Assembly: GCF_001428525.1 (NCBI RefSeq)
Contig: NZ_LMHW01000013.1
Location: 187,175-251,174, forward strand
Source of the DNA: Flavobacterium sp. Root186
GTDB lineage: Bacteria; Bacteroidota; Bacteroidia; Flavobacteriales; Flavobacteriaceae
Length of the DNA stretch: 64,000 nucleotides
Reading direction: 5' to 3'
Shown here: positions 24,113-31,365 of the stretch, piece by piece
How positions within the stretch are numbered: position 1 is the first letter of the stretch
Layout of the letters: each line of letters starts with the position of its first letter
Made by a program: the position numbers and the translations under genes
The notes under the pieces: model-generated
Database searches by the model: none
What the model was told of the DNA's origin: nothing
What the model saw: the letters and a program-made list of their open reading frames with translations, nothing else

Positions 24113-25093
24113 ATGAAAAAAGGACTTAAAATCTTCGCAATTTTACTGGTTGCATTTATTGCTTTACAATTTTGGAAACCTGAAGAAATTGAATATAGTA
24201 CACCAACAAAGGACTTAACCAATGTTCCTGCAGAGGTAAATACTATTTTAAGAAACTCTTGTTTTGACTGTCATTCTAACACCGTAAACATTGCGTGGTT
24301 TGACAAAATAACGCCTGCAAACTTTATAGTCGCTTCTCATATTACGGATGGTCGAAAAGCACTGAATTTTTCGGATTGGGATAAATTAGAAAAGCCAAAG
24401 CAAAGTGCGACACTTTTTTATGCTTTTAATAAAATACTGTCGGGCGAAATGCCGCTTAAAAGCTATACAGCCCTTCATCCTTCTGCCAAATTAGATGATC
24501 GCTCTATCGCTGTTTTAAAAAATTATTTAACAACAATAGCGGTCCGAAACCCAAATCAGGGAATACCGCCTGTTTCTATTACAAAGGATGCTGAAAAAGT
24601 GCTTCCAAATAAAAAAATAACAGATTACTCTAAAGTTAAACCTACACTAAATAATATTTCATACATACCCGATTTTAGAAACTGGAAAGCTGTCAGTACA
24701 TCAGATCGTTTTGACAACGGCAGTATGCGCATCATTTATGGAAACGAAATCGCCGTAAAAGCTATTGCAGAACATCAAACTAATCCTTGGCCCGATGGTG
24801 CTATTTTTGCCAAAACAGCCTGGAAACAAAAAACAGAAGCCGATGGAACTGTATCAGCCGGAGCTTTTATTCAGGTTGAATTTATGATAAAAGATTCAAA
24901 AAAATATGAGTCTACAAAAGGATGGGGATGGGCAAGATGGAAAGGAAATGATTTAAAACCGTACGGCGATAATGCCAACTTTGACCAGGAATGTATTTCG
25001 TGTCATAATCCTGTCAAAAACAATGATTACGTTTTTACGACTCCTCTGCATCTTGATATCAATAAATTTAATATTTACAATAAAACCAAATAA
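24113..25093 (+). CDS. Exported dihaem protein: haem-binding domain fused to a cytochrome P460-type domain
   Basis: 326 residues. An N-terminal signal anchor (residues 5-20) is followed by a haem-binding domain with SCFDCHS (Cys50, Cys53, His54). A P460-type domain is in the second half (GSMRIIYGNEIAVKAIAEHQTNPWPDGAIFAKTAWKQK, ERG-free DGTVSAGAFIQVEFM, GWGWARWKG). A second c-type motif CISCH is near residue 294-298. P460 proteins bind haem and in some bacteria oxidise hydroxylamine or handle nitric oxide. Here the build suggests a periplasmic redox protein; the substrate is unknown. Followed after 2 bp by a P460-type lipoprotein. Confidence 0.85.
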   Translation: MKKGLKIFAILLVAFIALQFWKPEEIEYSTPTKDLTNVPAEVNTILRNSCFDCHSNTVNIAWFDKITPANFIVASHITDGRKALNFSDWDKLEKPKQSATLFYAFNKILSGEMPLKSYTALHPSAKLDDRSIAVLKNYLTTIAVRNPNQGIPPVSITKDAEKVLPNKKITDYSKVKPTLNNISYIPDFRNWKAVSTSDRFDNGSMRIIYGNEIAVKAIAEHQTNPWPDGAIFAKTAWKQKTEADGTVSAGAFIQVEFMIKDSKKYESTKGWGWARWKGNDLKPYGDNANFDQECISCHNPVKNNDYVFTTPLHLDINKFNIYNKTK

Positions 25094-25095
25094 AT

Positions 25096-25566
25096 ATGAA
25101 ACCACTTCACTCTATTATAATCGCGCTTATTATTATACTTTCTGGTTGTAATGGAAATAATAAAGATAATCTTAATGAAAAAGCATCTGTATCAGCATTA
25201 GATGCGCTGCCTGAAAATCCTTTATTATTATCACCTATTACATTTTCAATTAATCCAAATAAAGCTGTTATGTCTACTTTATATGGTAATAAAATTGCTT
25301 TTCAGCATGCAAAAACAAAAGCAGACAGTTCTTATCCTAATGGAGCTGTTTTATATGAAGTTAACTGGAAACAAAAAGCAGATTCACTATGGTATGGCGC
25401 GAATATTCCCGATCAGATTATTAGTGTCGAAAAAGTACAATTTACCGGAAATTCTGTTCCTAAATACGAATTGTATTCCGGACATCCGCTAAAAAAAGTT
25501 GCTTCTAATGATGAAAACAAAAGAGTAGCTTTAATACTCTCTAAACGTATGTCAGAAACGCCTTAA
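25096..25566 (+). CDS. Cytochrome P460-like lipoprotein without a CxxCH motif
   Basis: 156 residues. Signal peptide with lipobox LSGC (Cys18). The mature part matches the P460-like domain of its neighbour (NKAVMSTLYGNKIAFQHAKTKADSSYPNGAVLYEVNWKQKADSLWYGANIP). No CxxCH is present, so it may not bind haem covalently. Overlaps in operon with the dihaem protein, spaced by 2 bp, so the two proteins probably work together at the membrane. Confidence 0.8.
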   Translation: MKPLHSIIIALIIILSGCNGNNKDNLNEKASVSALDALPENPLLLSPITFSINPNKAVMSTLYGNKIAFQHAKTKADSSYPNGAVLYEVNWKQKADSLWYGANIPDQIISVEKVQFTGNSVPKYELYSGHPLKKVASNDENKRVALILSKRMSETP

Positions 25567-25597
25567 AATAAAGTCCTTTTTATTTTTAGAAAAAATC

Positions 25598-25978
25598 TTA
25601 TTGTTCTTCGGGATCGGTTAGACTAGAAAATTTTTTAATAATTAACTTCTTCAACCGTTCCTGATGTTCATCTCCCCAGCCTCCTAAAGTGCCTATTACA
25701 GGAATCAGGGTTTTCCCAAATTCAGTAAGGCTGTATTCTACTTTTGGCGGTACTACGGGATATATTTTCCTTACAACAAGTTCATGTTCTTCCAATTCGT
25801 TCAACTGGATATTCAAAACCCTGCGCGAAGCATCTGGTATTTTACGCTGTAATTCGCTTGGTCTTTTATGGCCTTCATTAATAAACCAAAGCAAACGTAT
25901 CTTCCATTTTCCATATAGCACTTCCCCTATCAGGTCGAGTCCGCAGTTTAAATTTGGTATTGTTTTTCTTTCATACAT
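25598..25978 (-). CDS. HxlR-family transcriptional regulator
   Basis: 126 residues. GLDLIGEVLYGKWKIRLLWFINEGHKRPSELQRKIPDASRRVLNIQLNELEEHELVVRKIYPVVPPKVEYSLTEFG matches HxlR well; Cys13 (LNCGLDLIG) is at the usual redox-sensing place. It is divergent from the SDR gene. A -7 box TACTTTTG (minus, 25983-25990) ends only 4 bp before the ATG, which would make a very short or leaderless transcript. A TTGTACAA box lies just upstream. Confidence 0.9.
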   Translation of the reverse strand: MYERKTIPNLNCGLDLIGEVLYGKWKIRLLWFINEGHKRPSELQRKIPDASRRVLNIQLNELEEHELVVRKIYPVVPPKVEYSLTEFGKTLIPVIGTLGGWGDEHQERLKKLIIKKFSSLTDPEEQ

Positions 25979-26005
25979 ATTACAAAAGTAAACCTATGTC
26001 CTGAT

Positions 26006-26090
26006 TTGTACAATAGGGGAAAAATTTATCCCTATCTGAATCGTAATTCCGTACTTGTGAGAAAGTTACATACTTCTGAAATTTGTACAA
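26006..26090. promoter_or_regulatory. HxlR-type operator pair TTGTACAA in the hxlR-SDR intergenic region
   Basis: The 8-bp palindrome TTGTACAA occurs twice (26006-26013 and 26083-26090). The first overlaps the -33 region of the leftward hxlR promoter; the second lies in the -7 region (GAAATTTG) of the SDR gene, 11 bp before its ATG. The arrangement suggests that one protein, most likely the HxlR encoded at 25598, blocks both promoters. Confidence 0.55.
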
Positions 26091-26101
26091 AAGAAATCAA
26101 G

Positions 26102-26896
26102 ATGAAACAACAATTCGATTATCAGAACGAACTATCAGGCAAAATTGCGCTGGTAACAGGCGGAACAAAAGGTGCAGGAATAGCCATTGCGGAACGCTTA
26201 AAAAACGCAGGTGCTAAAGTAATTATCAGTGCCAGAAACCAACCCGAAATGCCCGATGAAAATTTATATTTCATTTCGGCAGATTTAAGTAAACCAGAAA
26301 GTGCCAATAAAATTGCTTCAGAAATATTGGAGAAATTCGGTAAGGTAGATATTCTCGTAAACAATCTTGGAGGCTCTGAAACTCCCGGCGGCGGATTTGC
26401 CGTATTAACCAATACTGATTGGGAAGAAACAATACAAACCAATTTACTGGCTCCAGTTCGATTGGACAAGGCGTTTCTTCCTCAAATGCTTGAAAACAAA
26501 AGCGGCGTAATTATTCATATTGCCTCTATTCAGGGAAAATTGCCTTTGTATGATTCTACCCTGCCCTATGCGGCTGCAAAAGCCGGGCTCATTAATTACA
26601 GCAAAGGTTTATCAAAAGAAGTATCTCCTAAAGGTGTGCGTGTGTTAACTGTTTCTCCTGGCTGGATTATGACCGAAGCATCCAAAAGAATGATGGAACG
26701 TATTTCTGAAAGCAGCAACATATCTGTTGAAGAAGCGGAGAAAAGCGTAATGCATGCCTTAGGCGGAATACCTTACGGAAGACCTGCAATGCCGGAAGAA
26801 GTTGCGGAACTTGTTGGATTTCTTGTTTCGCCCAGAGCGGGTTATTTAACAGGAACCGAATATATAATTGATGGAGGAACAATTCCAACAATTTAA
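26102..26896 (+). CDS. Short-chain dehydrogenase/reductase
   Basis: 265 residues from the ATG at 26102. An earlier in-frame ATG-like start at 26006 would put the operator boxes inside the gene, so it is not used. Signatures: LVTGGTKGAGIAIAERL, VDILVNNLGGSE, HIASIQGKLP, PYAAAKAGLINYSKGL (Tyr-x-x-x-Lys), then VLTVSPGWIMTEASKR and GYLTGTEYIIDGG. It is a classical NAD(P)-dependent SDR. The substrate is unknown. Likely repressed by the divergent HxlR regulator and followed by an NTF2-like gene. Confidence 0.92.
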   Translation: MKQQFDYQNELSGKIALVTGGTKGAGIAIAERLKNAGAKVIISARNQPEMPDENLYFISADLSKPESANKIASEILEKFGKVDILVNNLGGSETPGGGFAVLTNTDWEETIQTNLLAPVRLDKAFLPQMLENKSGVIIHIASIQGKLPLYDSTLPYAAAKAGLINYSKGLSKEVSPKGVRVLTVSPGWIMTEASKRMMERISESSNISVEEAEKSVMHALGGIPYGRPAMPEEVAELVGFLVSPRAGYLTGTEYIIDGGTIPTI

Positions 26897-26934
26897 TTTC
26901 TCAAAAGAATTAGGAACAATAAAACAGATAAATT

Positions 26935-27255
26935 ATGAACTTACCAGAAGTAATAAAAGACTTAGTAAACGCACAGAACAATTTTGACAGCTCAGCTTAT
27001 ACCAATTGCTTTTCAGAAACTGCAATTGTATTTGATGAGGGCAAAAACCATAAAGGTAAAACAGAAATAAAAAGCTGGATAGAAAAAGCCACCAAGGAAT
27101 ATAATGCAAAAATGAAGGCTCTAAGTTTTGAAGGTGATGCTGAAAAAGGTGAGTTAAAAGCAGAAGTTTCAGGAACTTTTCCAGGCAGCCCTTTGGTTCT
27201 TACTTATGATTTTGAGTTTGATGGAGGATATATTGGATCGTTGAAAATCAACTAG
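26935..27255 (+). CDS. NTF2-like (SnoaL-type) protein
   Basis: 106 residues. LPEVIKDLVNAQNNFDSSAYTNCFSETAIVFDEGKNHKGKTEIKSWIEKATKEYNAKMKALSF and a final pair of strands (LVLTYDFEFDGGYIGSLKIN) match the NTF2-like fold. No catalytic residues can be named. It follows the SDR by 38 bp and is probably in its operon. Ends before a perfect 38-bp palindrome. Confidence 0.82.
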   Translation: MNLPEVIKDLVNAQNNFDSSAYTNCFSETAIVFDEGKNHKGKTEIKSWIEKATKEYNAKMKALSFEGDAEKGELKAEVSGTFPGSPLVLTYDFEFDGGYIGSLKIN

Positions 27256-27277
27256 TTTATTATGCTTTTTCAAGTTT

Positions 27278-27315
27278 TATACAATAAATGATAAAATTTT
27301 ATCATTTATTGTATA
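27278..27315. terminator. Perfect 38-bp AT-rich palindrome without a loop
   Basis: The left half 27278-27296 and right half 27297-27315 are exact reverse complements (arms begin TATACAATAAATG). It lies 22 bp after the NTF2-like stop. A T-rich flank allows terminator use; a no-loop palindrome of this length could also form a cruciform or mark a past deletion. Confidence 0.6.
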
Positions 27316-27333
27316 CTCAAAATTTAATATGAT

Positions 27334-27480
27334 TTAAACTATTTGAGAGATCAGCAAAAGAGCAATAAAGAAAACAATAGTAAACACCATTAAGTTTATT
27401 ACCCTATCTTTATTCTGCAAAGATTTATTTGACATATATAGTTTCGTAATCTCCTTTTCTCTTGTTTTATTTGCTTTCAT
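27334..27480 (-). CDS. Small membrane protein (48 residues)
   Basis: ATG-started frame of 48 residues: a charged head (MKANKTREKEITKLYMSNKSLQNKDRV) and a single C-terminal membrane helix (LMVFTIVFFIALLLISQIV). The layout of a charged cytosolic head plus one helix is common for real short membrane proteins. No known family. It is convergent with the NTF2-like gene across the palindrome. Confidence 0.5.
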   Translation of the reverse strand: MKANKTREKEITKLYMSNKSLQNKDRVINLMVFTIVFFIALLLISQIV

Positions 27481-27668
27481 ATTTGTTTTAAATTAAAAAT
27501 GTTTTATTTCAATGTTATTGTTATTATGACAGTCACGAGAACAATAAAACAAACGATATGCCAAAACATTAAAAAAACCTCAAAGTATTGGCTGAGAATC
27601 AAATGCAATAACAGAATTATTATATCCTTTATAAATACTTATCAAAATGATATGGTCAACCATCCAAA

Positions 27669-27735
27669 ATGAAAGACATAATAACTCTTAGAACAAACTC
27701 ATTAAATTAAAAGAAGATGATTTTGAATATCGTCG
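27669..27735 (+). pseudogene. Relic of the small ORF at 11407
   Basis: Starts ATGAAAGACATAATAA against ATGAAAGGCACAATAA at 11407 and keeps the TTAAA-AAAGAAGATGATTT block, but the frame stops after 13 codons because of small changes. It precedes the araC-tail and msrA relics. Confidence 0.5.
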
Positions 27736-27751
27736 CAATTTTACAGGCATA

Positions 27752-27860
27752 TGTAGATTTTAACCGAGGGCTTCCTGATTAAATACAAATAGTAAAATTG
27801 GTATATCTCAAATCTTATTTTAATCCCTTCGTACCACACTTTACATAAATTTTAGCCTTT
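27752..27860 (+). pseudogene. Relic of the araC 3' end and downstream DNA
   Basis: TTTTAACCGAGGGCTTCCTGATTAA matches the end of the AraC gene at 14210 (TTTTAACCGAGGGGCTTCTTAA in shorter form) in order and position, and the next 80 bp match the intergenic DNA at 15092-15155. Only the last few codons remain. Confidence 0.6.
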
Positions 27861-27952
27861 TAGTTTTCAACTTTAGTATCAATCTTATTTTTAGCTTTAT
27901 TTTTGAAGAAAAATAACCGCACACTAATAATACTTTATTTAATATATAAAAT

Positions 27953-28141
27953 ATGGAAAATTAAAAAAAAGCCTATATCGCAGGAGGATGTTTTTGGGGA
28001 ATGGAAGATATCTATTTCGAGTACATCCCGGCGTAAAATACTCAGGTTGATTATTTAGTAGGAAGCAATGAAAATCCAACATATGCTAATTATCCCGAAC
28101 ATGCAGAAGGACTGGAAATTTTATACGATCCGACCTTTAGT
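27953..28141 (+). pseudogene. Broken copy of the msrA start
   Basis: The 50 bp before the ATG and the first third of the gene match msrA at 16939 at high identity (GCAGGAGGATGTTTTTGGGG is unchanged). Three lesions kill it: a T to A change makes codon 4 a TAA, a 2-base insertion follows GGAAGA, and a 2-base deletion lies in GCGTAAAATAC. Similarity fades near 28135 and a new AraC gene begins at 28207. Confidence 0.85.
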
Positions 28142-28206
28142 ATTGATAAAATATATAATTTTAAAATCTAAAAAAATCTGTCTTCAGGAAAACAACAGAC
28201 ATTTTT

Positions 28207-29064
28207 ATGACACAATTAAAATCGCAATCAGGCACTAACTTAATAAGTCTCCAAAAAGTACAGCAAAACATTTTAAGCACGCCTGTACAATTTAGTGAAT
28301 ATACTATAATTGTCATAAAAGAAGGCGAAGGAATCTTTTATTCAGATTTTGGAACATTTCCGTTTAAAGGACCGATGATGCTTTTTGCAACTCCTCTGCA
28401 ATTGATTTATATTAAAGAAATTAATGCGATTCAATATGATATATTGCAATTTCACGGTGATTTTTACTGCATAGAATATCACCGTGAAGAAGTTGCCTGC
28501 AATGGTTTGCTTTTTAATAATGTCTATATAGAACCATCTCTTAAATTAGAACTTATTGATCAGGCTATATTTGCCAATCTCAACGATCAAATTACAGAGG
28601 AACTCTCTAATCCTGCTCCCTCAGATATTGTTTTAAAATCATTACTACAGCTTTTTTTAGCAAAATCCAGTCAAATTAAAATACGCGAACTAGAGAAAAA
28701 TACAGACTCTCAGATTCGGGATGATGAAATGGAACGTTTCAAAAATTTACTTGACAATAATTTCCTGACACTTCACAAACCATCTGATTATGCAGATCTT
28801 TTGAGAATGTCAACCAATAATCTTACTAAACGATGCTCTAAATACTTCAAAAAAACACCTTCGCAGCTTATTACTGAAAGAATAATGCTGGAAGCAAAAA
28901 AGCAATTGCACTTAACCCGAAAGAGTATTAAAGAAATTGCTTTTGCACTTAATTTTAAAGATGAGTTCTATTTTAGCCGAGTCTTTAAAAAATTCACGAA
29001 TGAATCTCCACAATCTTTCAGAGATAAAACAGGAATTTCTATCGTAGCAGATTTGTACAGGTAA
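28207..29064 (+). CDS. AraC-family transcriptional regulator (paralog of 14210)
   Basis: 285 residues. The sensor domain (IIVIKEGEGIFYSDFGTFPFKGPMMLFATPLQLIYI) and two helix-turn-helix units (HKPSDYADLLRMSTNNLTKRCSKYFKKTPSQLI, RKSIKEIAFALNFKDEFYFSRVFKKFTNESPQSFRD) match AraC regulators and the gene at 14210. It lies upstream of the DUF417 and AhpD-like genes on the same strand. In E. coli an AraC regulator (RclR) controls a DUF417 gene (rclC), so a similar reactive-chlorine or redox response is a plausible but untested role. Confidence 0.9.
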   Translation: MTQLKSQSGTNLISLQKVQQNILSTPVQFSEYTIIVIKEGEGIFYSDFGTFPFKGPMMLFATPLQLIYIKEINAIQYDILQFHGDFYCIEYHREEVACNGLLFNNVYIEPSLKLELIDQAIFANLNDQITEELSNPAPSDIVLKSLLQLFLAKSSQIKIRELEKNTDSQIRDDEMERFKNLLDNNFLTLHKPSDYADLLRMSTNNLTKRCSKYFKKTPSQLITERIMLEAKKQLHLTRKSIKEIAFALNFKDEFYFSRVFKKFTNESPQSFRDKTGISIVADLYR

Positions 29065-29103
29065 TATCCTTTTTTATCCATGTTTCGGCTTCCATGCCAG
29101 ATG

Positions 29104-29111
29104 TAACTTTG
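29104..29111 (+). promoter_or_regulatory. -7 box TAACTTTG for the DUF417 gene
   Basis: Matches TAnnTTTG and ends 24 bp before the ATG at 29136. An upstream in-frame ATG at 29094 would lie inside the promoter, so 29136 is the start. TCCATG occurs twice just upstream (near 29079 and 29093), a possible activator site. Confidence 0.6.
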
Positions 29112-29135
29112 TCTCAACAAAAAACAAATTACATC

Positions 29136-29711
29136 ATGAAACATTCAATCATTCAGCAGTTTGCACAATTAGAAAATTTAGCCAAAACTATAACCCGTTT
29201 TGGTATTGTAGTAGTCTTTATCTGGATAGGGACGCTAAAATTCTTCACTTATGAAGCAGACGGAATTACGCCTTTTGTAGCCAATAGTCCGTTTATGAGC
29301 TTCTTTTACAATACTCCAAATGCGTATAAAACACACCAAAATAAGGAAGGTGAATTAATCGCAGCCAACTACGAATGGCATGTTCAAAACAATACTTACG
29401 GATTTTCAGAAGGTTTAGGTGCTTTTTTAATTGCTCTCGGTATTCTTTTAGCATTGTATAAAGCTGCGCCTTTATGGAGTATGGCGGGAAGTATTCTGAT
29501 CGTTATTATGTCCCTAGGAACCCTTTCTTTTCTGATAACAACGCCCGAAAGCTGGGTGCCCAATCTTGGCGATTCTGATTATGGTTTTCCTTTTTTATCC
29601 GGCCGCGGCAGACTTGTTCTAAAAGATATAGTAATTCTGGGCGGGGCTTTAATAACCTTGAGCCAAACAGCACAAATCTATTTAAAGAATGCTAATCGTC
29701 CTCATCTCTAA
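29136..29711 (+). CDS. DUF417 (YkgB/RclC-like) membrane protein
   Basis: 191 residues from the ATG at 29136. Four membrane helices: near 17-36, 79-98, 104-122 and 160-178. Family marks are FGIVVVFIWIGTLKFFTYEADGITPFVANSPFMSFFYN near the start, then GFSEGLGAFLIALGILLALYK, SFLITTPESWVPNLGDSDYGFPFLSGRGRLVLKDIVILGG. In E. coli RclC belongs to the family and helps to survive hypochlorous acid. It is preceded by an AraC gene and followed by an AhpD-like gene, which fits an oxidant-response unit. Confidence 0.88.
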   Translation: MKHSIIQQFAQLENLAKTITRFGIVVVFIWIGTLKFFTYEADGITPFVANSPFMSFFYNTPNAYKTHQNKEGELIAANYEWHVQNNTYGFSEGLGAFLIALGILLALYKAAPLWSMAGSILIVIMSLGTLSFLITTPESWVPNLGDSDYGFPFLSGRGRLVLKDIVILGGALITLSQTAQIYLKNANRPHL

Positions 29712-29752
29712 TTATAACATTTAAAATATAAATCTTAAAAAAATATTACATC

Positions 29753-30289
29753 ATGAAAACAATTAATGTACCATCAAAAAATCAGGTAAGTGAACAATCT
29801 CAACAAATATTTGAAGCTATAACTGCAAAAATGGGTAAAGTACCTAACCTGTATGCCACGATAGGTTATTCTGCTAATGCCCTTAAAGGAATATTAGAAT
29901 TCGATGAAGCCTTTGCTCACAGTCCTTTTACAGCAAAAGAACGTGAAGGCATAAATCTGTTAGTTTCTCAGGTTAATAACTGTGATTACTGTCTTGCCGC
30001 TCATACTATGCTTGCCGGCCTTAAAGGAATTAGCAATGAAGATATTATAGAATTGAGAAAAGGTTTTTCTGCCAATAGTAAATTTCAAACTGCCTTACAA
30101 CTTGCAAAATCAATTGCAGAAAATAAAGGTGCTGCAGATCCAGCTTTAAAAGAAAGATTTTTTGATGCTGGTTATACCGAAGCTGCTCTGATTGATCTTG
30201 TTGGTATTATAACCGTCCGTACTTTTACCAATTATGTATATGCTTTGACAGAAATCCCGATTGATTTTCCTGCTGCTCCTGCGCTTTAA
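29753..30289 (+). CDS. AhpD-like carboxymuconolactone decarboxylase-family protein
   Basis: 178 residues, of the larger peroxidase-related subtype. The redox site VNNCDYCLAAHTMLA has Cys77, Cys80 and His84. It opens with KMGKVPNLYATIGYSANALKGILEFDEAFAHSPFTAKEREGINLLVSQ, typical of the uncharacterised peroxidase-related family. It is co-transcribed with the DUF417 gene and ends in a terminator at 30306. Expected role: reduction of peroxides or protection from oxidants. Confidence 0.9.
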   Translation: MKTINVPSKNQVSEQSQQIFEAITAKMGKVPNLYATIGYSANALKGILEFDEAFAHSPFTAKEREGINLLVSQVNNCDYCLAAHTMLAGLKGISNEDIIELRKGFSANSKFQTALQLAKSIAENKGAADPALKERFFDAGYTEAALIDLVGIITVRTFTNYVYALTEIPIDFPAAPAL

Positions 30290-30305
30290 TTTACAGCCAG
30301 GTAAT

Positions 30306-30333
30306 AAAAAAAGAGCTTTAAAGCTCTTTTTTT
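30306..30333 (+). terminator. Perfect palindromic terminator
   Basis: The two halves (30306-30319 and 30320-30333) are exact reverse complements with the core GAGCTTTAAAGCTC, flanked by A and T runs. It lies 16 bp after the AhpD-like stop codon. Confidence 0.85.
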
Positions 30334-30387
30334 ATATCGTTTCTTAACGCACTACAGTATTCAGCTAAGTTCTTTTGAATTCTTTGA

Positions 30388-30990
30388 TTAATAATAAACA
30401 GAAAGCATGATTTTAGAATCAGAACTGTCTATTATTTTCTCAAGTCTTTTAAAGAAGACTTCGCTAACCATTGGGCAACCGTGGCTGTTTATAATGTAAT
30501 ATTCTTTTTCTTCATCCGGAACTTCTTTATAGCAGTGCAGTACAATCGCTCTTTTTAAGGCGTTATTGTTAGTCTGATCTAAACCGGCAAGTCTAAAGGC
30601 TTTTCCAAAAACGCCTTTATAAGACTTCTCTATAGAATAGCGTCCAAGTGAAGTACAGTTAGAATTTGGCGCATTACTAAATTGCAGTATATCGCCTTTA
30701 ATTCCGGTTTCTGAACCAGAACCGTGTGCAACAAGCCCCTGATCAATGATTCTTTCGTTTTCAAGATCGTAAACAAAAAAACGGTTTTTTCCGGATTTGA
30801 TTTTCATGTCAACAAGAAAAGCTATTTTCCTGCTGTAACCGTGGTTTGAAGCTGTAAAAGATTTAACTTCGCTTACGTGCTCATTAAGCCTTACCAGCTC
30901 AAGCTCACTTAAAAAGTCTTTCTTATCCGTTACGTTGTAGGTAGTAAAGGAACTTAGAGAAAGAAGAAGTGCCATAAAAAATATTCTCAT
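30388..30990 (-). CDS. Murein L,D-transpeptidase catalytic-domain protein (YkuD-like), exported
   Basis: 200 residues from the ATG at 30990; an upstream TTG start is not needed. A signal peptide (MRIFFMALLLSLSSFTTYN) is followed by a compact L,D-transpeptidase-like domain with a catalytic-type SHGCP motif (YIINSHGCPMVSEVFF) and a preceding His in LHCYKEVPDEE. The protein is the flavobacterial single-domain type. Such enzymes cross-link or edit peptidoglycan using a cysteine. A possible -7 box TAATTTTG is at 31074-31081 (minus). Confidence 0.85.
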   Translation of the reverse strand: MRIFFMALLLSLSSFTTYNVTDKKDFLSELELVRLNEHVSEVKSFTASNHGYSRKIAFLVDMKIKSGKNRFFVYDLENERIIDQGLVAHGSGSETGIKGDILQFSNAPNSNCTSLGRYSIEKSYKGVFGKAFRLAGLDQTNNNALKRAIVLHCYKEVPDEEKEYYIINSHGCPMVSEVFFKRLEKIIDSSDSKIMLSVYY

Positions 30991-31365
30991 AGATAGCAAT
31001 AAAATTAGTTTAACAGCAAATTTGGGATTTGAGTTGTCAAAAATTATATTTTTCCTTTTGATCTTTGACTTTGCAAAATTATGTACAAATTTTATATAAT
31101 TCCCATGTTTCGAATGTTAAATATATTATAAATATCTGAAATAATGATACTTATCATAAAATATTTGAGAAGAATAATTCCTCAAAGTAACATTTTAACA
31201 AATTATTTTTTTTAAACCTTCCTGTTTTATTGGTTTTTATTGCTTTTTTATATTACCAAAAAATAAAAAACGGTTGTAAAGAAAAACTTTACAACCGTTT
31301 TACTTTTTTTCAATTTTTATTGAAAAATTTATTTTTAGAGAATCACTTTCCGTAATTCATTCAGC
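30991..31365. other. AT-rich intergenic region
   Basis: Holds the susCD terminator (31267-31301) and a minus-strand -7 candidate at 31074-31081. Nothing else recognised. Confidence 0.5.
31267..31301 (-). terminator. Terminator of the susC-susD operon
   Basis: 15-bp perfect stem (31267-31281 with 31287-31301; core CGGTTGTAAAG), loop AAAAA in plus sense. The A run on its left becomes the U tract for minus-strand transcripts. Confidence 0.85.

Noticed and set aside
25096..25566. Covalent haem site in the P460-like lipoprotein
   Set aside because: No CxxCH in the mature sequence, unlike the protein just upstream.
26006..26101. Longer start for the SDR gene
   Set aside because: It would place both TTGTACAA boxes and the promoter inside the coding region, and the SDR fold begins at the later Met.
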